Translations under genes and position numbers: made by a program
From: Prolixibacteraceae bacterium
GTDB taxonomy: Bacteria; Bacteroidota; Bacteroidia; Bacteroidales; Prolixibacteraceae
Length of the DNA stretch: 64,000 nt
Assembly (NCBI GenBank): GCA_021740385.1
Contig: JAIOZY010000021.1
Coordinates: 1-64,000 of the forward strand
Reading direction: 5' to 3'
The notes under the pieces: model-generated
Database searches by the model: none
What the model was told of the DNA's origin: nothing
The model's input: only the letters and a program-made list of their open reading frames with translations
Part shown: positions 15,736-25,252 of the stretch, piece after piece
Position numbering within the stretch: position 1 is the first letter of the stretch
Layout of the letters: every line of letters starts with the position of its first letter

Positions 15736-18681
15736 TTAGTTTAACGGGGAAATAATAAGAGGAATAGTAAATGACACTTCAAATCCATTGAAAGTGTTAT
15801 TCATTCGGAAATCGATATTGTGTTTCGTTTGAAGCAGTTGAATTCTTTCCTTTGTAATACGGGTTCCTGCTCCGGTCCCCGTCATAGAATTGCTATCAAA
15901 TCCTTTCCCGTTATCGCGAATATAAATTTGAAGTTTATCACCCCTTGCCTGGATAATTATGTCGATATGACCATTCTCCTTTTTCATTCCAGAAAAACCA
16001 TGTTTAATCGAATTCTCAACCAAAGGCTGCAATATCATTGGAGGTACTTTAATATTTTGTGCTGAATAGTTACCGGGTAATGTGATGTTATAACTAAAGT
16101 TATTGTCGTACCTGAAACGTTCCAATTCAATATAGCTGGTCACCATTTCCAATTCCACGCTTAAACAAACCAGGTCCTTTTTAATGTTCTCCAGAATTAT
16201 TCTCAGCAACTTGGAAAATTTCACGATATAATCATTGGCTTTCTCGGTATAACCTGCATAAACCAAACCACCAACACTATTCAGGCAATTCATTACAAAA
16301 TGAGGATCGAGTTGAGCAGCCAGCGCATCGCTTCGCAATTGAATAATTCGTTGATTGATGATTGCTTTTTGTTGTTCCCGAAGTTTAATTTGCTTGATTA
16401 CAGCAAAAACAATTACACAGAACAACATTATTGTGCTTAAAATAAACCACCATCTTAGCCAGAAAGGTTTTGCAATTTCAAAATCGAGAATTAAAACATC
16501 CGATATGGCATGGCTTACACCAGGATCGGCTTTAACCCAAAAAGAATATATCCCTGGTTTTAAATTATAAAATGTAAATTCATTGGAATATGTCAAATCC
16601 GACCAATCATTTTGTAATCCCTTAAGACAATAGTAATATCTAATTTTGCCAAGATTTGCAAATGAGACGGTCTCTAAAATAAACCGAAAATTGTTCTGAA
16701 AATACTTGAAGGGCTTTTCGTTCTTCAAATTACAGTTTTGCCAGTTTATATTATCGATCGAAACCTCTGGTTTGATATAAAACTTTGGTGGATTTACTTT
16801 ATGATTAATGATTTTCTTAGGATTAAAACGGGTTACCAAATCACTTGTTGTGATCCAAACATATCCATCCGAATCAAGGAAAAAGCCATTTTGACCACAT
16901 TCAATTCCCGTAAACCCATTGTGTTGATTGAATAGTTTTGTTTCTAAAATTCCGTTCTTATAAAATTCACCAAGGTTTGCTAAAAAAAGCCCGTTTAATC
17001 CGCCTAACAACAAATATTCTGGTTCGACAAACAGTATTGAAAAAAAGGTTTCGTGAATATCACAATTGATAGTTTGAAAGGAATCACCATCAAACATATT
17101 CAAATTCGATGAACCTCCAATCCAAATGTTACCCTTGTAATCTTTCGTACAACAATACCGGTTTTGATATTGAATTTCATCAAAATACATTAACGAATCT
17201 TTACCTATAACCGTAATCTCCTTGCTCCCTATGGCAACCAATTGTCCATACTTATCCAACTCAACATTAAGCACACTGGAAATTCGCAGGGAGTTTCTTG
17301 ACCAAAATTTAATCTCGCCATTGGGGTTAATTTGATAAAGTCCGGGATATCCTCCACATAGCAAAGTTCCATCAGCCTGGGCTTTTGTAATTTGATAAGG
17401 TCGCTCACTAATTCCTTGAACAGGTTCAAAATTCTTTCCATCAAAAGATAAAACATTACACTCCGTTGGAAAGTATAATGTTGCTCCAATTTTACTTGCC
17501 CCCATATAATACCTGTATTTTGGAGGTTTCAATTTCGTTTGCCTGTCAATGCCTGAATTGGCGAGTCCGGTATAATCGGTTATTTTCCGACCATCCCATT
17601 TCCAAATTCCATTTTGATAGGAAGCAAACCACATATCATTATTCCCATCTTCTAATACCGACCATATCCAATCTTTATTCCCCATTCCAAATGTATAATT
17701 GGTGAAATTCAGTTGAAAAAAGTTGTATAAACCTTCCTCGGTTGCTACCCAGAGATTATATTCATCATCGTATAAAATATCCCGGATAAAGGTCATATTT
17801 CCTTTAATCAATGATAAACTATCTTGATAAAGATAAAGATTCTCACTTGTTTTAATTACGAATCCATCCTGATCGGGTGTTACAACTGCCTTGAGATTAA
17901 TCCCCTGCACATTTAACTTTGATATCAATTCGAACTGGTTTCCAATAATTTTAAAAAGGGTATGTTTTTGGGAAATTGCATAGATATCATTCCTGCCAAA
18001 AAGAATCTGATGAAGCGGTTCGGGAATACTAAACGAATTGACAACTTTCCTAGCAGATAAATTTGTTATATAAATTGAATCAGAATTTGCCTGCCAGATT
18101 AACTCTGCGTTCCTTTCGTCAAAACATAAAATCGGGCCATACTCCATTTTAATATTCAGAAAAGAAATGGAATCCTGATTTTCACAATTTAAGATGACAT
18201 GAGAATTTGACCTGTCATTATGCACTTCTTCTAATTCGATAAGAGGTTTTAAAATCGATTGTTTTAAAGCAACCGATCTCCTGTATCCTTCAGGATATAA
18301 GTATTGGCAAATAGTGTCTTCCATAATAACAGAAAACTGAGACTCGGCAAAAAACAGAATATTTCCCTTGCTGTCCTCCCCGAAATAAGTGTTACCGTAA
18401 CCTCCAAGTTCCGGGATTTTGAATTTAATTGTTTTAAAATTTCTCCCATCAAATCGGCAAATACCTGCTTTTGTTAAACACCATAAATAGCCTTTTGAAT
18501 CCTGAAAAAGTGACATTACCTGCATTTGTGTCAAACCATCATGAATGGTGTAGCGCTTATGAGAATACTCAATGACTGGTTGCCTGGCTGAAATTTTTCG
18601 GGGTGAAAATCCTGACTGCATCACAAACAGACACAGAAACAATTTAAGAACAAGGTGCTTATTAAATATCGATTCCGACAT
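15736..18681 (-). CDS. LytS-type sensor histidine kinase with propeller sensor
   Basis: A 981-residue membrane sensor kinase; the start at 18681 gives a plausible signal sequence (HLVLKLFLCLFVMQSGFS), while the longer frame to 18774 does not. Residues ~40-640 are two-component-regulator-propeller repeats (YTIHDGLTQMQVMSLFQDSKGYLW, EEGLYNFFQL, GLNGLFLANL). A Y_Y_Y domain follows (~650-735, ending FWVKADPGVSHA), then one membrane helix (WWFILSTIMLFCVIVFAVI) and a His_kinase (PF06580-like) domain with phosphoacceptor His794 in DPHFVMN and the N-box VENSIKHG. The GHKL ATPase end is at GKGFD. Sensors of this type usually detect polysaccharide fragments in the periplasm. The cognate regulator is probably the LytTR protein at 13537. 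Confidence 0.85.
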   Translation of the reverse strand: MSESIFNKHLVLKLFLCLFVMQSGFSPRKISARQPVIEYSHKRYTIHDGLTQMQVMSLFQDSKGYLWCLTKAGICRFDGRNFKTIKFKIPELGGYGNTYFGEDSKGNILFFAESQFSVIMEDTICQYLYPEGYRRSVALKQSILKPLIELEEVHNDRSNSHVILNCENQDSISFLNIKMEYGPILCFDERNAELIWQANSDSIYITNLSARKVVNSFSIPEPLHQILFGRNDIYAISQKHTLFKIIGNQFELISKLNVQGINLKAVVTPDQDGFVIKTSENLYLYQDSLSLIKGNMTFIRDILYDDEYNLWVATEEGLYNFFQLNFTNYTFGMGNKDWIWSVLEDGNNDMWFASYQNGIWKWDGRKITDYTGLANSGIDRQTKLKPPKYRYYMGASKIGATLYFPTECNVLSFDGKNFEPVQGISERPYQITKAQADGTLLCGGYPGLYQINPNGEIKFWSRNSLRISSVLNVELDKYGQLVAIGSKEITVIGKDSLMYFDEIQYQNRYCCTKDYKGNIWIGGSSNLNMFDGDSFQTINCDIHETFFSILFVEPEYLLLGGLNGLFLANLGEFYKNGILETKLFNQHNGFTGIECGQNGFFLDSDGYVWITTSDLVTRFNPKKIINHKVNPPKFYIKPEVSIDNINWQNCNLKNEKPFKYFQNNFRFILETVSFANLGKIRYYYCLKGLQNDWSDLTYSNEFTFYNLKPGIYSFWVKADPGVSHAISDVLILDFEIAKPFWLRWWFILSTIMLFCVIVFAVIKQIKLREQQKAIINQRIIQLRSDALAAQLDPHFVMNCLNSVGGLVYAGYTEKANDYIVKFSKLLRIILENIKKDLVCLSVELEMVTSYIELERFRYDNNFSYNITLPGNYSAQNIKVPPMILQPLVENSIKHGFSGMKKENGHIDIIIQARGDKLQIYIRDNGKGFDSNSMTGTGAGTRITKERIQLLQTKHNIDFRMNNTFNGFEVSFTIPLIISPLN

Positions 18682-18785
18682 AAACGTAATTTTCGTTTTC
18701 CTCTCGTAATTGCAAAAAATGATATTCAAGTAAATTAGCAAATCGGTTATCCCAACCAGTTTGGTTAATAACAATTCTCACCCTC

Positions 18786-20144
18786 CTACCTCACCCACAC
18801 ACTCTTGATATTACAAAACTCTTTGATCCCGTAATGCGAAAGCTCCCTGCCAAAGCCCGAATTTTTAATGCCGCCAAATGGCAGGCGTGGATCGGATTTT
18901 ACCAGCCCGTTAACAAATACAGCTCCAGCTTCTATTTGACGTGCAAGGCGTTCGCCACGTTCAACATCGTTGGTCCAGATAGCTGCGCCCAAACCAAAAA
19001 GGCTGTCGTTGGCTACTTCAATGGCTTCGGTTTCATCCTTCACAATGGTGGTTGCCACAACCGGGCCAAAGGTCTCAAACTTAAACACGGGCATGTCACG
19101 CGTTACGCCGGTCATCAACGTGATGGGATAAAAACAGCCATCGCCTTCTGAAGGGCTGCCTCCCGTTACAAGTTTTGCCCCCATTTTTTTAGAATCGACA
19201 ACCTGCCGGTGTACATCATCGACAAAATTTTTCCCGGCCAGGGGAGCCATCATCGTCGCTTTGTCCATCGGGTCACCCGGCTGGTAGCGCTCCATTTCGG
19301 CTTTCATTTTTGAAAGGAATTCATCGGCTACAGCTTCAACCACGATAAAACGTTTAGCGGCAATGCATGTTTGTCCGGTGGTAAGCATGCGGCTTTGCAC
19401 GCCCACCCGCACGGCTTCGTCAAGGTTGGCATCTTCAAGTATAATGCAGGGATCGGAACCGCCCAGCTCGAGCACCGATTTTTTCAGGTATTTCCCTGCT
19501 GTTGCGGCTACCTGGCTCCCCGCATATTCGCTGCCGGTGAGGGTTACAGCCCGCACTTTCGGGTTGGCAATAACAGCTTCTACCTTTGATGAGCCGATTA
19601 TCAGTGATCGAAAAACATTTTCGGGAAAACCGGCATCTCTAAAGACTTTTTCAATGGCCAGGGCACAGCCCTGCACATTCGAAGCATGTTTCAGCAAGCC
19701 TGTATTACCGGCCATCAATGCCGGGGCGGCAAAACGGAAAACCTGCCAGAACGGGTAATTCCAGGGCATCACGGCCAGCACCGGGCCAATTGGCTGAAAA
19801 ACGGCCATGCTCTTCTGACCGTCGGTTTCGATGGGCTCGTCGGCCAGCATGGTTTCGGCATGTTCGGCGTAGTATTCGCACACCCAGGCGCACTTTTCAA
19901 CTTCAGCTTCGGCCTCAACAATACGCTTGCCCATTTCACTTGTGATCAATACCGCAAGCTCCTTCTTTTGGGCACGCAAAACATTAGCAGCGTTGAACAT
20001 TAACCCTGCCCGGTATTCAAACGACTGATGCCTCCAGCTTTGCCAGGCCTCAAAAACCCGATCGACAACTTTTGAAACTTCTTCCGAAGTCATTTCTGGA
20101 TATTCGGCCAACAATTGGTTATTGTAAGGATTGATTGATTTCAT
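18786..20144 (-). CDS. NAD(P)-dependent succinate-semialdehyde dehydrogenase family
   Basis: A 452-residue aldehyde dehydrogenase of the succinate-semialdehyde type. Catalytic residues are complete: Asn129 (MPWNYPFW), Glu226 (LELGGSDP) and Cys260 (GQTCIAAKR). The C-terminal DPRLPFGGIKNSGFGREL is the family signature. It oxidises an aldehyde such as succinate semialdehyde to the acid in the cytoplasm; the exact substrate cannot be read from sequence. Length matches the shorter GabD/YneI-like group. A duplicated, decayed copy of its 3' end lies at 13384-13525 beyond the two-component genes. It is probably transcribed alone, 105 bp upstream of the kinase. Confidence 0.88.
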   Translation of the reverse strand: MKSINPYNNQLLAEYPEMTSEEVSKVVDRVFEAWQSWRHQSFEYRAGLMFNAANVLRAQKKELAVLITSEMGKRIVEAEAEVEKCAWVCEYYAEHAETMLADEPIETDGQKSMAVFQPIGPVLAVMPWNYPFWQVFRFAAPALMAGNTGLLKHASNVQGCALAIEKVFRDAGFPENVFRSLIIGSSKVEAVIANPKVRAVTLTGSEYAGSQVAATAGKYLKKSVLELGGSDPCIILEDANLDEAVRVGVQSRMLTTGQTCIAAKRFIVVEAVADEFLSKMKAEMERYQPGDPMDKATMMAPLAGKNFVDDVHRQVVDSKKMGAKLVTGGSPSEGDGCFYPITLMTGVTRDMPVFKFETFGPVVATTIVKDETEAIEVANDSLFGLGAAIWTNDVERGERLARQIEAGAVFVNGLVKSDPRLPFGGIKNSGFGRELSHYGIKEFCNIKSVWVR

Positions 20145-20264
20145 ACGATTAAATTGTTTATTTCAATTGGCATCGTATGGAACTCGCATTCATTTTAATC
20201 ATCCTCTCGGATGTAAATATCTTACATGCTCGTTTCATACTATTAAAATTGTCTGTTTTTATAA

Positions 20265-20317
20265 GGGCCGCCAGTTGGCGGATGAAACTTCTCCCGCCTG
20301 GGCGGGATCGTTTCATA
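20265..20317. repeat. dispersed repeat, copy 1
   Basis: GGGCCGCCAGTTGGCGGATG followed by AACTTCTCCCGCCTGGGCGG and ATCGTTTCAT. The sequence contains two hairpins, CCGCCAGTTGGCGG and CCCGCCTGGGCGGG. A near-identical copy lies at 21986-22038. The surrounding gap 20145-20533 otherwise shows no gene. Confidence 0.7.
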
Positions 20318-20533
20318 TCACGCAAATTTAAACTATTGAAGAAAAAATCAACGTCACAAAGAAGGAAATATTTGGAATCGGATTTTTTTTGTAAAGGATT
20401 TGCATGTGGACTAAAGCCCTGTATTGATCAGCATCGGAAATTATAGACAGCCAATTATCACACAGTCTGTTTAAGGCGGAGGATGAGCAATAATACACGC
20501 TGCACCAGGCTTCAGCCCAATATTAATCACATA

Positions 20534-21961
20534 TTATTCCGGCAAAATGGTTACAATTACCCGTTTATACCGGGTAAGTTCCGGCTCACCCCTGTCAGTC
20601 ACTTTTAAAATAAAATGTGCAGTCTCTTCTTCATCTACTATGGGAGCAGTATAATAAGCTTTATACACATTCTCGGCCCCGTTTACCTTTATTGGCTTAT
20701 TCCATGTTCCGGCCTCGGGGTAATTAAACCAAAGGAAACTAAAGCAGTCACCATCCGGATCGGTGGTATCGAAAGCATCTAAAGTAAACCCTTCGCCCGC
20801 TTTTACCGTTATTTTTTCGGGATGGGACAAAACAGGTACCGGCGGGTGGTTGGCCTCTTCAAACGTTAAGGTGCACCAATCCATTCGGGCGGCAAAATCA
20901 TTTTGAAAATCATCCCGCCAGCGCCATAAAGTTGCTTTAAAATCATTAAATGAATCGGGGCCTTGTTTTACCGTTCTTCCATATTCCTGTGCAATGTACG
21001 GTGTATAGTTGTCGTAGGCATTGGTCCAAATTTTGCGTGTTTCGGGGGCAATTGGGACAATGGAACCGCCTTTTTTCGTTTTAGAGAAATCGGGTATGTA
21101 CAATTCGTATCGTCCGCCCCAGCCACCCCGGTTAGGGTGTTCTGGTTCGTTTAACCCATTTGGGATTAACGAAAGAAAGGCCGGGGTATCGCCTTCAACT
21201 CCCCAGGCCACATCGGGATATGCCGCACCCAGCGGGCCATGGCTTTGCTGAATGTTTTCAGCAATCCAACTATTGCTGATGGTCGTGTTATCGATGCCCT
21301 GAACAAAACTGTTTATGCCGGTCCAGGTTGCACTGCCATAGTTATCTCCCGGGCTCACAATGTAAAACAGATCGGGAAAGTTATTCCGAATCCATATCCC
21401 GCTGTCGTCCTGATCGGAAATGGTGTACACCCTTAATTTTGCAATCAACTTGTTGGCTTCCTTTTTGCTTTTCGTTTTTTCAATTTTGTACAAAGCCTGC
21501 GCAAGCGTGTTTACCCCACCCCATGTCGAAATCCACAAGGGGCGTTCATCGTCTTCTTCCAGCACTTTAATGATCCAGTCGGAGCCTTCGGAATCCATCC
21601 CTTCGCCAACACCCTTCATACCGTAATTGGGCAAGCCCTGTTTCACCAGTGCCGATAATGTTTGTGCATCGGGAAAGCCGGGTTCATGTTTCAGCAGGTT
21701 TGGCTGTACCTTACTGTAAGCATCAATGACCCTTTGAATGGATTCAGGATGAATTTCAGATGTCATCCAGCAAGATGTTGTTGCAACAATTCCTTTGATA
21801 TCAATTTGGTTTGAATACAAGAGTAACCTGACCAATGATTGCGTATCATCCGGGTCGGCCTCAATATCGGTAAGGATAATAACCCGCTGTTTTGGGTTTG
21901 TTTCGCCATAAAGCAGGAATCCTGTTAGTGAAATTGCAATTAAAAGGATTAAGGTTTTCAT
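20534..21961 (-). CDS. DUF1593 secreted protein (nucleoside hydrolase-like)
   Basis: A 475-residue secreted protein: signal peptide MKTLILLIAISLTGFLLYGE at the start chosen here (21961); the open frame runs on to 22093 only through a dispersed repeat. The N-terminal domain (~25-330) is DUF1593: RVIILTDIEADPDDTQSLVR carries the DxDxxxDD-like aspartates that bind calcium in nucleoside hydrolases, and VEGDTPAFLSLIPNGL is a second family motif. The C-terminal ~100 residues are an Ig-like domain (PPVPVLSHPEKITVKAGEGF). The enzymatic activity of DUF1593 proteins is not established as far as I know; N-glycoside or O-glycoside hydrolysis is a reasonable guess. It is last in the sugar locus and has no T9SS tail. 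Confidence 0.8.
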   Translation of the reverse strand: MKTLILLIAISLTGFLLYGETNPKQRVIILTDIEADPDDTQSLVRLLLYSNQIDIKGIVATTSCWMTSEIHPESIQRVIDAYSKVQPNLLKHEPGFPDAQTLSALVKQGLPNYGMKGVGEGMDSEGSDWIIKVLEEDDERPLWISTWGGVNTLAQALYKIEKTKSKKEANKLIAKLRVYTISDQDDSGIWIRNNFPDLFYIVSPGDNYGSATWTGINSFVQGIDNTTISNSWIAENIQQSHGPLGAAYPDVAWGVEGDTPAFLSLIPNGLNEPEHPNRGGWGGRYELYIPDFSKTKKGGSIVPIAPETRKIWTNAYDNYTPYIAQEYGRTVKQGPDSFNDFKATLWRWRDDFQNDFAARMDWCTLTFEEANHPPVPVLSHPEKITVKAGEGFTLDAFDTTDPDGDCFSFLWFNYPEAGTWNKPIKVNGAENVYKAYYTAPIVDEEETAHFILKVTDRGEPELTRYKRVIVTILPE

Positions 21962-21985
21962 ATTTATAAAATTATCAGTTTTCAA

Positions 21986-22038
21986 AGGTCCGCCAGCTGG
22001 CTGATGGAACATCTCCCGCCTGGGCTGGATCGTTTCAT
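21986..22038. repeat. dispersed repeat, copy 2
   Basis: AGGTCCGCCAGCTGGCTGAT with ACATCTCCCGCCTGGGCTGG and ATCGTTTCAT: a near copy of 20265-20317, located between the two DUF1593 genes. One hairpin arm carries a mismatch compared with copy 1. Confidence 0.7.
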
Positions 22039-22104
22039 AATTGTACAATTTGTTATCATTATTGTGCGGCAAAAACGTTAAAAAATCTAACACATTTTTA
22101 GTTG

Positions 22105-25100
22105 CTATTTTATTGTGAACTTTTCACAAATCCGGGCATCGTTAACAACCAGAAAATATTGCCCGGGACAGATTTCACTAATATCGATATTTTTTTTGTT
22201 TCCAGTGACAGATACAGACTTAATCAATTTCCCATTTACATTGTATATCGATAAAGAATTGTACTTTTCCTGAAAACCTACGAACGAGACAAACAACTCA
22301 CAATCAGCAGGATTTGGATGGATAAAAATTTTTCCATCCCCGGGCAATAAATACTGCCCTGTCGAATTTGCACAATTGCCTGCATCTTTACCCTCCCCTA
22401 CAGGTGATGCATTGGTTTTAGTCAGGTAAAGCTTATCCAATTTGGCTCCGTCTTCACGGTATGCAATGGTTAAGGTATGTGAACCCGAACTCAGGTAAAA
22501 AGAGTATTCAGAAGCCCATGTCCAACTGGATGATGATGCAATATTATTCCACATGTTCCATTCACCGTTATCCATTTTAAGCCAAAAAGAATCGTCATCA
22601 TAACTGGGTGTTATAACTCGTGCCCAAAGAGTAAAGGTTCCACTCTCGTTAATATTAATTGAAAAGCTTACCTGATCATTACTGCTGGTTGGTGCGTTGT
22701 CAGTGCTGTTATTTCCTGATTTGATGGTGATATACTTCCCGTCCGAAGCTGAAGCATCGTTTTTCACGTCCCATAAAGTTCCAACTTTACCGCATTCGGC
22801 CTCCAACCAAACATCCGATTCGTCATCACCTTCTACAACAACTTCTTCACTCAGGCACCAGTCGGCACGCTCGGCAAACAATGGCTGAAAATCATCGGCC
22901 CACTGTGATATTGACGATTTTGGCCCCTCATATTCAGGACCACCATATTTGTTATTGGTACCGGGAATACGCGGGTATTGGCCGCCCCAGCTTGGCTGGG
23001 TCGGATCTTCGGGGTTGTTTATCGCACGATTAGCGCTTAGCAGCCACATAAACGACGGGGAATCGCCCTCGACCACTCCTGCTGGTTCTCCCTTGTAGTT
23101 ATAGTCGGGGTATAGCGCACAAAGCGGCCCGTGGTTGTTTTTAATATTTTCCAGAACCCATGCCCGGTTATCAACACCAAACATGCCAAGGTAGGTATAT
23201 CTTGACCAAACGACAAAAAGATCAGGAATATCCATAAGGTATTGGTTTGTTGCATCCTGACAGTGTATCAGGAAAATGCGGAGCTTACTGATAAAAGCCT
23301 CAAACTCCTCCTGAGTGCGTGTGTTCTTCACCTTCCAAATAGCTTGTGCTATATCCCGTGGGCCTCCCCAAACTCCAATATAAACAGGCCGTGGATCATC
23401 TTTGTCGGCTGCGGCAATAATTGCTTCCGATGCCTCACAATCCCTGCCCTCTCCAATAATATCTTCCCAGTTTCCATTGTCGCAATGCCATTGTATACTG
23501 ATAGGACCTTCGTTCCCCAAGCCCTGATAGGTTATCGAACGCAAGTAATCGGCCGTTGGGTAACCGGGGGCATGATTTCTCAGGTTTTCATCCACCATGT
23601 CATAATAATCAAGAACTTCAAGAATGCGGCTTTTATCGGCAGTAAATGAATTGGTGCCGGCAGAAGCAACAATTCCCTCAACGTCAAATTCATTTGAAAA
23701 CAGCAGAAAGCGGACCATCGACTGAATATCATCGGGATCTCCACCCTGTGTCCAGGCAATGTCGGGGTGGTCGGTGGTCATTATTACACGTAGCTTTGTG
23801 TTTATGATTACCCGGCGGTAGGCATAAAGTGCCGGGGAACCCGAATCGTGCATCTCGAGAATGATATGAATTTCTTTTCCGGTTGCATCTTCAGGAATGA
23901 CAACTGATGCAGAAGCAGAGGTACTGTTTTGAACAATCACTGACCCATCATAAGTGCCGGCGCCTTTATAGTAAAACCACTTATATGAAAGCGATTGGCC
24001 ATCGGGATCGGATGAGCCTTCTGCGCTCAGATTTATTGTCGATCCCGGCTTAGCAGGAACCTCAATAACCTGCAGGCTTGAATCGCCATTCACAATGGCA
24101 ATCGGATGATGATTGGCCTCTGCATAATTATTTGTAACCGACCAGTCCATACGGGCTTCAAAATCGTTATGGATAGCAGTTTCCCATCGGCTGTTATCTT
24201 CCACATTGCCATACATGTAATAAGGGTCGTATACGGCATCTTCACCACTCATGCACGACATACCCCGAATACCCGCTTTTTTGGTCCGGCCAAAACGTCC
24301 ACCCCAACCGCCTTGCCATACTTTATCGGGGTTGTTCAGCCCATTTGGGAAAAGGTGTAGAAACGCCGGGGTATCCCCTTCGGTAGCATATTTCCTGTCG
24401 GGGTAAACGGCACCAAGCGGGCCATGGTTTTGTACATTGGAGTCAATCCAACTATCACTTGGCTGCCAATTGTAAACCGAAGTTGCCCGTATGTATATTA
24501 AATCGGGAAAATTTTTGGCTATCCAGGTCCCGGCATTATCTTGTCCAAGTATATCATATACACGTATTTTGCTAATAAATTCATTCAATTCTTCTTCCGA
24601 ACGCGTATTTTGAACTTTCCAAAGCGCCTGTGCCAATGTGTTGCCTCCACCCCAAAAACATACCCAAACCGGGCGTGGGTCGTCTTTGTCAACTACCGAA
24701 ATGATCAACTCTGATCCGGGGCTGTCTTTCCCCTCACCAACATTACCCATACCATAGCCACGTTGTCCCAGTGCCGAAACCGACTGTAAGTATTCAAGTG
24801 AAGGAAAATCGGGATCGTGAACCTGAAGATTGGAAACAACCTGACCGTAGGCATTCAATATGTTGGTTAACATATTGATATTCGATTGTGATTTTCTCCA
24901 GCAACCGGTCGTAACGATCAACCCTTCGGTATCGTATTCATTACTTTGCACCAGATAACGTACCATCGACTGTATATCGTCAGGATCGGCACCCAGGTCG
25001 GTCATGTTAATAACACGGGGTTTTTTGTATATAGTTCCATTTTGTGCTTTCGATATTAACAATGCCGTTGTCAAAACGACAATAACAGCTAAAAACCTTA

Positions 25101-25116
25101 AAAATAATCGTATCAT
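22105..25116 (-). CDS. tandem DUF1593 protein with CBM-like domain and T9SS tail
   Basis: A 1003-residue secreted protein: signal peptide MIRLFLRFLAVIVVLTTALL. The first DUF1593 domain (~33-340) has MTDLGADPDDIQSMVRYL, followed by an Ig-like segment (~345-445). The second DUF1593 domain (~446-770) has GGDPDDIQSMVRFLLFSNE. Then comes a carbohydrate-binding-like beta sandwich (~785-905: DVWLEAECGKVGTLWDV, TLWARVITPSYDDDSFWLK, SGSHTLTIAYREDG) and a T9SS C-terminal domain (~930-1003: IFIHPNPADCELFVSF, ending ARICEKFTIK). Both hydrolase-like domains keep the GxDPDDxQ aspartates, so both may be active. The two domains differ enough to suggest different specificities. It lies 136 bp after the pectate lyase-like gene in the same direction. 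Confidence 0.8.
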   Translation of the reverse strand: MIRLFLRFLAVIVVLTTALLISKAQNGTIYKKPRVINMTDLGADPDDIQSMVRYLVQSNEYDTEGLIVTTGCWRKSQSNINMLTNILNAYGQVVSNLQVHDPDFPSLEYLQSVSALGQRGYGMGNVGEGKDSPGSELIISVVDKDDPRPVWVCFWGGGNTLAQALWKVQNTRSEEELNEFISKIRVYDILGQDNAGTWIAKNFPDLIYIRATSVYNWQPSDSWIDSNVQNHGPLGAVYPDRKYATEGDTPAFLHLFPNGLNNPDKVWQGGWGGRFGRTKKAGIRGMSCMSGEDAVYDPYYMYGNVEDNSRWETAIHNDFEARMDWSVTNNYAEANHHPIAIVNGDSSLQVIEVPAKPGSTINLSAEGSSDPDGQSLSYKWFYYKGAGTYDGSVIVQNSTSASASVVIPEDATGKEIHIILEMHDSGSPALYAYRRVIINTKLRVIMTTDHPDIAWTQGGDPDDIQSMVRFLLFSNEFDVEGIVASAGTNSFTADKSRILEVLDYYDMVDENLRNHAPGYPTADYLRSITYQGLGNEGPISIQWHCDNGNWEDIIGEGRDCEASEAIIAAADKDDPRPVYIGVWGGPRDIAQAIWKVKNTRTQEEFEAFISKLRIFLIHCQDATNQYLMDIPDLFVVWSRYTYLGMFGVDNRAWVLENIKNNHGPLCALYPDYNYKGEPAGVVEGDSPSFMWLLSANRAINNPEDPTQPSWGGQYPRIPGTNNKYGGPEYEGPKSSISQWADDFQPLFAERADWCLSEEVVVEGDDESDVWLEAECGKVGTLWDVKNDASASDGKYITIKSGNNSTDNAPTSSNDQVSFSININESGTFTLWARVITPSYDDDSFWLKMDNGEWNMWNNIASSSSWTWASEYSFYLSSGSHTLTIAYREDGAKLDKLYLTKTNASPVGEGKDAGNCANSTGQYLLPGDGKIFIHPNPADCELFVSFVGFQEKYNSLSIYNVNGKLIKSVSVTGNKKNIDISEICPGQYFLVVNDARICEKFTIK

Positions 25117-25252
25117 AATTTTGATTTTTATAAATTAAAACCTTTTTTATTCTAATAATTATAGTCGTTCGGCCCAATCCATTAAATACCCTTCGCGCCA
25201 TTGGCTAACTGTTTTTGCACACGAATTTATAATCAATGCAAAAAGTACTATA

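Noticed and set aside
18682-18774. 31-residue N-terminal extension of the sensor kinase
   Set aside because: The better signal sequence and DNA spacing support the start at 18681.
21962-22093. 44-codon N-terminal extension of the single DUF1593 gene
   Set aside because: The extension runs through a dispersed repeat and lacks signal features; the signal peptide begins at 21961.
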